From positions 1-21,699 of IMG/VR virus record IMGVR_UViG_3300013372_001890: a DNA stretch of 21,699 nt; one strand, 5' to 3'. The DNA is from a virus. A model generated the notes under the pieces. The model searched no databases, was not told where the DNA came from, and saw nothing but the letters and a program-made list of their open reading frames with translations. Made by a program: the position numbers and the translations under genes. Positions 1 through 7,800 of this stretch are shown here, piece by piece. How positions within the stretch are numbered: the stretch's first letter is position 1; each line of letters opens with the position of its first letter.

Positions 1-389
1 GTCGTATCCCGCAGCTCTGCGGTTAGGGTGCGCGAGAATCCAGCGGCAATCTCCGCCGTAGAAGAAGTGAAGGCAATGTTGCGAGCAACGACGCTGAACG
101 ACTGCGTTCCGTCCGCCGTAGCGGTGCTGTAATGCGCCCTGATGTTTACCTGACCAATGCCAGCCGCTGTGACCACAGACGTGGCAATGCCAGCAACTGC
201 TGTAGCACTTGCCGTGCCGATAGAAATGGTTCCAATTGATGTTGTGTCAACAGAGAAAGCGATGACGCCAGTGAAGGAAGTGTCAACCGTATTCGTCGCG
301 CTGTCGTAGACAGCCGCCGAAATGGTTCGTGTTCGGGTAAGAGTTAGGTCGGCAGTGCTGCTGGAAAACTGAATGTAGTTAAACGCCAT
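1..389 (-). CDS. Ig-like (Big-type) domain virion protein, N-terminal part, open at left edge
   Basis: Reading from the ATG at 389, the frame has no stop down to base 1, giving about 129 residues of an incomplete protein beginning MAFNYIQFSSS. The sequence is rich in Thr, Ser, Ala and Val and alternates as beta strands. Residues about 25-102 resemble one bacterial Ig-like (invasin/Big-type) domain: a variable N-terminal strand, a TGVIAFSVD stretch, a GTASATAVAGIATSVV stretch and a closing FSVVARN. A second similar unit begins at about residue 103. Such domains decorate phage tails or capsids and bind weakly to cell-surface sugars. The start codon overlaps the stop of the preceding gene as TAATG, with a GTGAGG ribosome site about 11 bases upstream. 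The family assignment rests on pattern only; the full length and any C-terminal function lie outside the window. Confidence 0.6.
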   Translation of the reverse strand, partial: MAFNYIQFSSSTADLTLTRTRTISAAVYDSATNTVDTSFTGVIAFSVDTTSIGTISIGTASATAVAGIATSVVTAAGIGQVNIRAHYSTATADGTQSFSVVARNIAFTSSTAEIAAGFSRTLTAELRDT

Positions 390-1357
390 TAGTACCACGC
401 CTCACGGTATGTCGCGGTAATAAGCCCGAGAGTGTTCCCAGTGTAAGATGTTGTAAGAACGGTTGCCGCATCATCCGTAGGCGGGATAGTTCCAAAATTA
501 TAGACCGCAGTATCAATCACGTCTTGTCTAAGGGTCGTAACGTACGATCCTCCCGAAGTAGATCTAAGTCCGCGAAGAACGGTTTGGTTTTCGAAGTTAA
601 CGTACCATCGGACTTCGTTTGTCGACGTTTTCTGGATAAAGTCCAGGTTGTTTAGTTTGAGAACCTGAGAGTCCATCGTAAATGTTACGGACGCGACAGT
701 TGCAGCCGCATACGATACTGCCGAGGAATAGATTAGCTCAAACGTTGGGTAAGCAACAGCCGATCCAAGATTTGGAAATGAAGTACTGGCAGAAGATACC
801 GTGATAGAGATACTTCGCTCAGTGGCGGAATATCGATACGGCGCTTTTGCCAACAGCGTAAAGCCAACCGTTGCAGCAAATCCTTTAGAGGATGCCCCAA
901 TTGATTGGGATGACGTTAGCGTAACCGTTGGGATAGTTGCTGGACGAACAAGCATCATCATTGGAACAAACCCAGTAGAATAGTTTGCAGTGTCAATAGT
1001 AGCTTGAGAAAACGCTAACTGCCGGAACCCGTAGTCTGCTTCGTAAGTCCTAGGGATTGGGCGCATTGCGTCGAGGAAGGCTTGAACCTTATCGCCAAGG
1101 TCACCGCTTGATGTACCGAATACTCCGCAAACAATAGACAATGTGCGGGTACCAATATAAGTGTCTGCAATGTCGGCACCATCACGGAGCGCCCGTTTGT
1201 CGACGTATCCTACAAGTGGGGCTTCGTTGAATCGCGCAGACAGCACTTTATACCCACCGCGAGCAGCAGGTGTAGTAACGTCAGAAACGGCAATGCTGTT
1301 AAAGTCAATGGTTGACCCACCAGCAACCTGATAAGTAATTGGTCGATTAAAATCCAT
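389..1357 (-). CDS. Distal-tail (Dit)-like tail protein
   Basis: The 322-residue protein has an N-terminal part typical of phage distal tail (baseplate hub) proteins: after a short beta region, residues about 64-100 read as an IGTRTLSIVCGVFG strand pair followed by a LGDKVQAFLDAMRP helix. In Dit proteins this segment joins the beta-sandwich ring that attaches the baseplate or fibres to the tail end. The C-terminal half (about 180-322) is beta-rich and may be the galectin-like carbohydrate-binding or fibre-docking half. The gene starts with TAATG coupling to the adaptor-like gene upstream (GGAGG about 9 bases before the ATG) and ends with TAATG coupling to the Ig-like gene. It follows the head adaptor directly, with no tube or tape-measure gene between, which is unusual for a siphovirus. 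A different short-tail structural protein is possible. Confidence 0.5.
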   Translation of the reverse strand: MDFNRPITYQVAGGSTIDFNSIAVSDVTTPAARGGYKVLSARFNEAPLVGYVDKRALRDGADIADTYIGTRTLSIVCGVFGTSSGDLGDKVQAFLDAMRPIPRTYEADYGFRQLAFSQATIDTANYSTGFVPMMMLVRPATIPTVTLTSSQSIGASSKGFAATVGFTLLAKAPYRYSATERSISITVSSASTSFPNLGSAVAYPTFELIYSSAVSYAAATVASVTFTMDSQVLKLNNLDFIQKTSTNEVRWYVNFENQTVLRGLRSTSGGSYVTTLRQDVIDTAVYNFGTIPPTDDAATVLTTSYTGNTLGLITATYREAWY

Positions 1358-1992
1358 TATCCGAGCCTCCGCATTTTGCGGAGACGGGCTTCCTCCCGTT
1401 TGACGCGTTGCTGGTTAGACAGTGCAATCTGGTTCATGGACAAAGCTGACACGTCAGAGTTTCCAGACTGGACTTGCCACTGTTGAAACGCTACTCGGTC
1501 GGAAAGCAATCGGTTAAAAGCTTCCGCCTGAGCCCACACTCGAACAGCATTGATGGCAGAGGTATCCATGTCTGTCGTAGATGTGCTAGAAGACAATTGA
1601 ATAAACGTGCTGTATCCAAAAATGCGAAGCGTACCTGGAGAAGAAAGGGTGTAGTGCGGAGGAAAAAAGACAATGTTGTTGTGAATTTCCCATCCAGAGT
1701 TTGGACCATCTGAAGTGGTGGGTAAAACTGTTTCCTTAAATTTTCCTGCAGCATCATATGCGTCGACTCTAAATGGCCATGAAACATCCGTTGCTGCAAC
1801 AGAAAACACAGAGCCAGAAATTGGTTGAGTAAACGCTGTTGTTTGAATTGCTTCCTTTGGGTAAAATCCATTGACCCAGTCAATACCAGAGTTGATTAAA
1901 TCATCAACCTCTGAGTCTGACCAGGTTGCACCGTTTGCGTCACGAAGATCCCTGCGGACCATCGTTCGAAGACTGCTGAGTGTTTCTGCCAT
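1357..1992 (-). CDS. Head-tail adaptor/connector-like protein
   Basis: This 211-residue protein starts with a helical segment (LRTMVRRDLRD, residues 8-18) and then WSDSEVDDLINSGIDWVN (24-41). This resembles the N-terminal helices of phage adaptor proteins that dock under the portal and join head to tail. A beta-rich middle (about 50-135) and a C-terminal helix (about 145-211) ending in many Arg and Lys residues follow. The ATG at 1992 lies 53 bases inside the end of the glycosyltransferase gene; it has a weak GGAA-type site just upstream, while the next Met (codon 11) has none, so I keep the longer form. Position shortly after the capsid gene and before a tail gene supports a connector role. 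T7-type tail-tube protein A or another head-completion protein is an alternative. Confidence 0.5.
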   Translation of the reverse strand: MAETLSSLRTMVRRDLRDANGATWSDSEVDDLINSGIDWVNGFYPKEAIQTTAFTQPISGSVFSVAATDVSWPFRVDAYDAAGKFKETVLPTTSDGPNSGWEIHNNIVFFPPHYTLSSPGTLRIFGYSTFIQLSSSTSTTDMDTSAINAVRVWAQAEAFNRLLSDRVAFQQWQVQSGNSDVSALSMNQIALSNQQRVKREEARLRKMRRLG

Positions 1993-3214
1993 GCTTCCAA
2001 ATCCCCTTATGCTCTACTGCCCATTTGAAGGCATCGGCCCATTCCTTGGCCCGATCCTTATAGTCGTATTCTTTAAGCACTCGTTCTTTAGCGGCGCCTG
2101 CAAGCTGATCCCGCAGGTCCTTGCTTCTAACTAAACTCTTTACTGCGTCAAACCATTGCTGTCGACCACGGACAACGAGTCCGTCAACGCCGTGGTTGAC
2201 CATTGAGTAGGGGGCTTCTCCGTACTTGAATCCTTCGCCAATGAATGCCGCCCCAACCATTGCGTATTCCAGCCAATGGAGTTCTGATTTGCAGCGGTCA
2301 AAGTCATCCCCTCCGAGCGGCGCAATCCCAATGTCTGCGTGGCTTCCTGCCAGCGTTTGGGAGAACTGTCGGATGTTCTCAACGTAGGGATACGCCTCAT
2401 CAAAGAACGGGACAATGACGTGTTCCGTCCCTGGGTTAACGCCGATGAAGACATTCCAGAGTTCCTTACGAAGGTCCTCTATCGCTTTACCAGCGTATCC
2501 GCCTTCCCACTTTCCGCCAACACCGCTGGGGTATCCAGCGTAGTCACGCATTCGCGCCGTGCTGCCGTAATAGACCACGCGTGGTTTGCTACCACCGTGT
2601 TCTGGGCGAGTAGCATCTGTTGTATAAATCGAAGGATCAATTGCATTTCTAATCACCTGAATGTTTTCGTTGAGATGTGAATACGCATCCTTGATTGGAC
2701 CCGTGCTGACAGTAACGAGGTCAGCCCTCCGTGCCATCCGTTCAATAAGCGGTCGCTCTGCCTGAACGTCTGGGTGGTATCCATTCCACGTACGGATCTG
2801 GAAGTGATTGTCGTCCGTCTCGTAGATGACCGCTTTATTAAATGTTTCAGACTCAAAGGCTGGCCACATCCACTCAGTGATGGCGTCGCGAAACTCCATC
2901 TTGTGTGGGTGTACCTGAATGGCGGCTGGATCTTTTGTCGCCGCGCCACAGGTGTTGCACTTGGCGGAGCAGTTGTAGTAGCGGCGGAACATCACAATGT
3001 CTGCCCAGTCAATGTCGCTGGTGTCTACCGACAGCAGACCTTTTCGCATCGCCTCATCCTGGGAGAGGCCCTGTGCGCCATCCTTGGCAATGAAGTTGAC
3101 TTTGTCAATGTGCTTGACGTTGATGCCCATCTTTTTCCACTCTTCGTCATACATATGACCACGGAAATAAGCGCAAGGACCTTGTTCGGCAGTGCCCCAA
3201 ACTAATACATTCAT
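1940..3214 (-). CDS. GT-B fold glycosyltransferase (GT4-like) with a cysteine cluster
   Basis: This 424-residue protein looks like a GT-B glycosyltransferase. The C-terminal donor-binding half holds ADIGIAPL (293-300), then KSELHWLEYAMVGAAFIGE (309-327) and HGVDGLVV (341-348), the usual family pattern of an acidic, Lys-containing loop followed by a helix and a G-x-DG-L-V stretch. A central RVVYYGS (212-218) opens the second Rossmann half. The N-terminal half carries CSAKCNTCG (82-90, CxxxCxxC) followed by VHPHK (101-105), which could bind zinc and is not standard for the fold. Donor and acceptor cannot be read from sequence; virion protein or host envelope glycan are both possible. It is the first gene after the strongest promoter in the window and has a GAGGAG ribosome site before ATG 3214. 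Its last 53 bases overlap the adaptor-like gene. Confidence 0.72.
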   Translation of the reverse strand: MNVLVWGTAEQGPCAYFRGHMYDEEWKKMGINVKHIDKVNFIAKDGAQGLSQDEAMRKGLLSVDTSDIDWADIVMFRRYYNCSAKCNTCGAATKDPAAIQVHPHKMEFRDAITEWMWPAFESETFNKAVIYETDDNHFQIRTWNGYHPDVQAERPLIERMARRADLVTVSTGPIKDAYSHLNENIQVIRNAIDPSIYTTDATRPEHGGSKPRVVYYGSTARMRDYAGYPSGVGGKWEGGYAGKAIEDLRKELWNVFIGVNPGTEHVIVPFFDEAYPYVENIRQFSQTLAGSHADIGIAPLGGDDFDRCKSELHWLEYAMVGAAFIGEGFKYGEAPYSMVNHGVDGLVVRGRQQWFDAVKSLVRSKDLRDQLAGAAKERVLKEYDYKDRAKEWADAFKWAVEHKGIWKHGRNTQQSSNDGPQGSS

Positions 3215-3246
3215 CTTACTCCTCTGGGTATTTAGGCATGATTGCC

Positions 3247-3282
3247 CAGAGTTATTCTAGTAGGGTTTCCCCCCGATGTCAA
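3247..3282 (-). promoter_or_regulatory. Near-consensus sigma-70 promoter
   Basis: On the minus strand TTGACA (3282-3277) is followed after exactly 17 bases by TAGAAT (3259-3254), 6/6 and 5/6 matches to the sigma-70 consensus. Transcription would start near 3247, leaving a leader of about 33 bases that contains GAGGAG before the ATG at 3214. It sits in the only gap of about 100 bases in the window and would drive the glycosyltransferase, adaptor, Dit-like and Ig-like genes. The -35 box lies inside the loop and distal arm of the capsid-gene hairpin. Confidence 0.65.
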
Positions 3283-3295
3283 GCGACATCGGGGG
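3270..3295 (-). terminator. Hairpin after the major capsid gene (terminator or transcript-end stabiliser)
   Basis: Bases 3270-3280 pair perfectly with 3285-3295 (11 bp, five G-C pairs at the base) around a four-base loop. The hairpin lies 19 bases past the capsid stop codon. On the minus strand it is followed by GAAACCCTAC, so the U-tract of a canonical intrinsic terminator is absent. It could still pause or partly terminate transcription, or protect the 3' end of the abundant capsid message. Termination efficiency cannot be judged from sequence. Confidence 0.45.
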
Positions 3296-3314
3296 TACTC
3301 ACCTGTCTAAACGA

Positions 3315-4286
3315 TTAGACGGCGACTGTTGCCTGCGTCTTCAGGATGCGATAACGGGCGCCAGCCTCATCGAGGAGGAGGGAGCCGAAGCGCATCTTGT
3401 AGCCGACCAGTGCCTTCTGAGCGAGCGGATCAGTATGATCGCCGCCTGGAGCCACGAAGTACGACTGAAGCGTCTGCGAATCGCCAATCGTGTAAGCGTC
3501 TGGTCCGAGGAACAGAGCGTTGTACACGTTGCCGCTCGAAGCACCAGCGGTCGCGTAGACCTTGGCGTCCGAAGACACAATAAAGCGCACGCCAGCAAAC
3601 ATACCAATCTCATTCGTGAGAAGTGGCATCTGGTTGACGTACTTGTTTGCTTCGATCCAGCCGTTTACCGAAGTGTCTGACACAAGGTCATACTCCTGTG
3701 AAGGGTGGATGATGCAGCGGAACGTGCCATCAGCGAACTGTGGAACGTTGCTGCCCTTGAGCCGAGCAACCATCTGCTTCACGAACGCTCCCGTCAACAC
3801 ACCAGCAGCGGCAACAGCCGAGTTAGCAGTGTTTGCGGTAAGCGTCGTTGCGCCAGTGGCGCCAAAGATTGCGCTCGTCTTTGCGGTGCTGTGAATCTCG
3901 TCGCGGACAAGAACGTCCATCGAGCGGGTCGCATTGTAAGCAATGCGCTCTGCAGCGATAGAAATCAGGTCATGCGGCGAGTCGATCTGAGCAAGGTCAG
4001 AGACTGCAACCGTCGCACCGAACTGTGCAGCGGTGAAGTACTCGGACGAAATGGTCAGAGCGCCATCGGTTGGAGCGGTACCTTCCGTAAGCGCCGTGGT
4101 GTTGACCGCAAGGTCAGCATAACGTGCGTAACGAAGGGTATTCGTTCCCTTAATGAAGCGAGCAGGGACGTAAAGCCCTGGCATCGCATGAACGGCTCGT
4201 GCTCGCAGTTCCTCTTGCGCTCGTGCAGAAACAAGTTCCTGTACGAGATCAGAAAAACCTGAGGTTGCCGTAGTGGTGGTAGCCAT
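3315..4286 (-). CDS. Major capsid protein, HK97 fold (N4 gp56-like family)
   Basis: This 323-residue protein has the features of the N4 gp56-type branch of HK97-fold capsid proteins. There is a short N-terminal arm, then a region about 44-85 corresponding to the E-loop and strands, and a long spine-type helix region (about 105-135, with DLISIAAERIAYN). The signature FRCIIHPSQEYDLVSD then leads into a WIEANKYVN helix and EIGMFAGVRFIVS. The C-terminus has a DPLAQKALVGYKMRFG segment and a closing beta strand. No N-terminal propeptide or protease gene is evident, and a separate scaffold gene lies 16 bases upstream, so assembly probably uses the scaffold rather than a fused delta domain. An AAAGGAG ribosome site precedes ATG 4286. 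It is followed by a strong hairpin and a new promoter. Confidence 0.85.
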   Translation of the reverse strand: MATTTTATSGFSDLVQELVSARAQEELRARAVHAMPGLYVPARFIKGTNTLRYARYADLAVNTTALTEGTAPTDGALTISSEYFTAAQFGATVAVSDLAQIDSPHDLISIAAERIAYNATRSMDVLVRDEIHSTAKTSAIFGATGATTLTANTANSAVAAAGVLTGAFVKQMVARLKGSNVPQFADGTFRCIIHPSQEYDLVSDTSVNGWIEANKYVNQMPLLTNEIGMFAGVRFIVSSDAKVYATAGASSGNVYNALFLGPDAYTIGDSQTLQSYFVAPGGDHTDPLAQKALVGYKMRFGSLLLDEAGARYRILKTQATVAV

Positions 4287-4302
4287 CTACATTCTCCTTT
4301 GT

Positions 4303-4860
4303 TTATCTACTAAATGGATTGCCAAGAGCCTTCAATCGATCACTGATTTCAGCACTCGTTGACGTTGATTTCTCCACTACTGGCTCTCGTCGTGGATTAT
4401 TTGGATCAATTCGAGGCTCCGACTCAACCTCAGAAACGCGGGAAGCAAGGAACTTTTCAAAGGCGGCCGCTCGGCCCTCTTCATCCAAGTTCACAGTGTC
4501 CTGGCGAAACTGTGCGTAGAGTGGGTGCTGCCTCGATAGCCGCTCCTGACGAGCTTCATCCTGCTGTTTAGCAAGAGTCTCCTCAAGCGTCTTGATCTTA
4601 AGTTGAGCCTTGTCGTATTCCGAAAGGTTCTTCTCTTCGATCTCAGCCTTCCACCTCTTCAGGTCATCGGCTTCCTTACGGATAGCATCGAGTTCCTTCT
4701 TGGTGGCGGTCAGGGCTTGGTCCTTACCAGCCAGCCGCTTCTTATAAGTGGCGACATCTTCACCCTCAGCCTGAGTGAGCGTGTCCTCAGCAGGGGCCGT
4801 AGCCTCTGCTGGAACTTGAGCTGACTCTACTGGAGCTTGTGCCACGACTTCATCCGGCAT
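4303..4860 (-). CDS. Capsid scaffolding protein
   Basis: A 185-residue, highly charged protein placed directly before the major capsid gene, the normal place for a scaffold. The N-terminal 35 residues are Ala, Glu and Pro rich. Residues about 38-110 form a long predicted coiled coil (heptad-like Leu/Ile and Ala positions among Lys and Glu), and a flexible Pro/Ser segment leads to a basic C-terminal end (RLKALGNPFSR), which in scaffold proteins often contacts the coat protein. I choose ATG 4860 because AGGAG sits 7 bases upstream; a GTG at 4884 in frame would add eight residues but has no clear ribosome site and lies in a hairpin. In cells it would fill the procapsid and leave or be degraded on packaging. 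No protease domain is seen. Confidence 0.75.
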   Translation of the reverse strand: MPDEVVAQAPVESAQVPAEATAPAEDTLTQAEGEDVATYKKRLAGKDQALTATKKELDAIRKEADDLKRWKAEIEEKNLSEYDKAQLKIKTLEETLAKQQDEARQERLSRQHPLYAQFRQDTVNLDEEGRAAAFEKFLASRVSEVESEPRIDPNNPRREPVVEKSTSTSAEISDRLKALGNPFSR

Positions 4861-4882
4861 TACTGTACTCCTATCTATTACC

Positions 4883-4899
4883 ACCCAGATTTTCTGGGT
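4883..4899 (-). other. Small hairpin between the giant 1753-aa gene and the scaffold gene
   Basis: Bases 4883-4889 pair with 4893-4899 (7 bp, three-base loop) right at the TAA stop of the 1753-residue gene. There is no following U-tract on the minus strand. It could separate translation of the rare giant protein from the abundant scaffold and capsid, or stabilise a processed message. It is short enough to be chance. Confidence 0.3.
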
Positions 4900-7800
4900 T
4901 TAATTCTTTCCTTGCAGAATGTCTGTAATGTTCAGACTATCTGGGGCCAAATCCGCGACCGGATTCTGTGTGAATATCTGGTTTGCAGCATTGAATCCAA
5001 GTCGCCACGACCCAGGTAGCGAAGCAGATACAACCTGATTGAATCCCTCTTGTGGGAAACGTCCAACATCAAACCCTTCTCCAGCCATACCCTTGGCCAC
5101 GCCCAACTTTCGCACCGTTGAGGAGAGACCAAACCCAATGTTGTCTGGGGTGTATGGAAGAAGCCAGTTAATAAGAATCCAGGCTTCTGGATTGTCTTGA
5201 ATCCATGAGCTAAACTCTGGATCGTATTGCGTTGCTGCAACCGTAGCCTCTGCCGTAATCCTCAGTGCCTCAACGCCAAGGAACGGGCGTGTCCCGCCAA
5301 GCGCCTTAGCAAATGGGGTTGCAACAAGCAATCGAGTAAACTCTGGGATAACCTTTCCTACCATGTAGGAGAGTGGATAAAGCGCAAGCAGTGGGTGGTT
5401 AAGACTTCGCTCAATCCACGGACGGTTAGGGTCGAAGTAAATTGCCCTCTGCGCACGCTTGCCCTCGTCAGCAGCCGCCTTACGGAATCCTGCTACAATG
5501 TTCTGATACGACTGAACTTCTGCGTCAGTCTTTCCTACTGTCTTATACATAAAGTCAGGAGGGGCCATCATATTTTCAATTGAATCGTATTGGTTAGTTG
5601 TCTTTTTAAATCCAAGCTTATAATAAAATGCCTTAGAGCTATCTGTTACATCATGGACATACATCCCGATACCCTCAGCCTTAGCTGCTCGATGGGCATC
5701 AGCAAGCAGTGCAGACCCAGTCCCGCCACCTTTCTGGAACGCGCCAAGGTGTGTGACGGCAATGTTATCTAGAATGTCTTCTCCAGTAAGTCCAGCACGA
5801 AGCTTCTCTGGGACAAACAAGGCAAAGCCAGAGATGTTCCCATCAGCGTCATATGCGACCTTCCACTTCGCGGCCTTGCGAACCTTTGGGTCCCACATGA
5901 AGTACCTATTCAAACCGTCCTTTAGAACTGAGAATGCAGTCCCTGCCTGTTCGCTCTGCTTAAGAGTCTTGATGTACTCACGGCCTTGGTCAGGGAACAC
6001 CTGGAATCCATTTTTAAAGTTTCTAATATCTATGGTACCGTTTTTTAGGTTACCCTCAATATCATCAAAAATGTCAGATATATCTTCTTCATTAAAACCA
6101 ATTTTTCCGTAGGAGTTTTTTGATTTTTCAACATAAAATTTAGCATCTGGCTTGCCAGAATAGAACTCTTCTGGGTTTGGATTTCTATTAAGATAATCTT
6201 TCTTTTTTGCAGGATTGTTTTTAACAGCATTCCAGTCTGGAAGTTCTTCTTCTAAGGCAAAAAGTCTTTCTTCCTCTACCCTCTTTGCGGCAGTTTCCCA
6301 GGTGTCGTCATAGTTAAACATGTGACGAGCAATTGCACGACCTTTTGGTGTTGCAAGCATTTCTTGTGAGATAGATTTTGACCCGCCATAATAATCTTCT
6401 ATAGCCTGAATTGCTGATACCTCATCACGTTTGTAGCTTGAAAGTGGCCTTGGTCCAGTGGCCTTAGTCCCAACAGACCTAGCCCTATCAACCGTTGCAG
6501 ACATATGCTTGTTCAAAAGTCCTTGAATGTCAGAAACAGCCCCCTGCTCATCCCACCATTTTCCATCAAAACCCGAGCTTCCGCCAGTCTTTGTTTTAAC
6601 TTCTCCAAAATCCTTAAGAACTCTTGCCGTTGCATCAGCAACGTCTTTCTTTGTTGGATTTTTCCCAAGTTCCTTTATTGCCTTTGCAAGCATCGCATCT
6701 TGGTCTGCACTTTTCTTTTCAAAGAAAAGTGTTCTAGCATCATCTATCGAAACATTTTCTTTAACTGCCATTTTTAGTATGCCTTTGTTATAATTGTCTG
6801 CACCATACTGAAATAGCTCTTCTAGTGTTTTACCTTCCTTTTTAAAAGCTTCTTGCTCAAAAGCTTCTTGCTCGGCAGTAAGATTATAATCGTCAACAAC
6901 ATCATCAACAACATTATCAGCAGAATCAAAATCAGTAAAGTCGTCAAGGAGCTGCTTCAGGTCCTCTGGGTCATCCAGCTCTAGAATTTCACCGCCAGCG
7001 TCAACAAACCTTTTTTCGTTGACAGCAACTTCTGTTGCAACAACTCCACGGCTAGTAAACCCTCGCATCATTGCAACATCGACACCAGCATCCATCAGCC
7101 TTTGTGCTGACACTGGGTCAGTTCGGCCAATAAAGTCAAGACCAATAATATGCATAACGTCTTCTGGTTCTGACGTTCCAAAGAACCTCTCTAGGTTTGG
7201 AAGCTCTTCTGGAAGGTGCTCGGCAAATACGCGATTAGCTCGAAGCGAAGCACCGCGAGAAATCATTGCCTGCATGGTTCGTTTCTTTCGATCAGTTACC
7301 GCAAGGATGCCGTTCTTCATGGAAAGACGTACGTCCTTAAACTCGGCGTTTCCTCGGGCAAAACTTCCAATGGCCTCCCAGAACGTAGGAGCCTTAGTCC
7401 CCATCTGTTGAGCAGTCTGATTTCCAGCAACCATGAAGACCGTCTGTGCATCGCCAACTTCTCGGACAGCGGCGTACTCTCCAATGATTGCACGAGTTCG
7501 AATATCATTCTTTGTAAGTCCAGCAATACGTTCTTCACGTACGCCAGCGCCAGTGGTAAACCTAAAGAACACTGGCTCAATGTTTTCTTGGATGTATTGG
7601 AATTGTGGAGCAAGTGTACCGAATCGGCTTGCTGGGTAAAACCTGTCGGTAACGATTGCGATCTTAGGGAACTGCATCTTTATCCGCGACGTAAGCGCAG
7701 GCATGATACCAATGTCATCAATATGCCCAGCATACGCCCTCATCAACCCATTGAAGACTTGTGTCCACGCCTCCTCTACTGGAACTCCAGCCTTTGCGGC

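Noticed and set aside
1491-1883. A 130-codon minus-strand frame within the adaptor-like gene
   Set aside because: It is in a different frame of the same DNA, lacks family features and has no ribosome site.
3270-3295. Canonical rho-independent terminator
   Set aside because: The stem is strong, but no U-tract follows on the minus strand, nor on the plus strand; I keep it only as a terminator-like hairpin.
3705-4262. A 185-codon plus-strand open frame opposite the capsid gene
   Set aside because: Its sequence has no recognisable domain and mirrors the strongly biased codon use of the capsid gene.
3315-4860. Capsid maturation protease fused to scaffold or capsid
   Set aside because: Neither protein shows a Ser-His or ClpP-type protease pattern, and the scaffold is a plain coiled coil.
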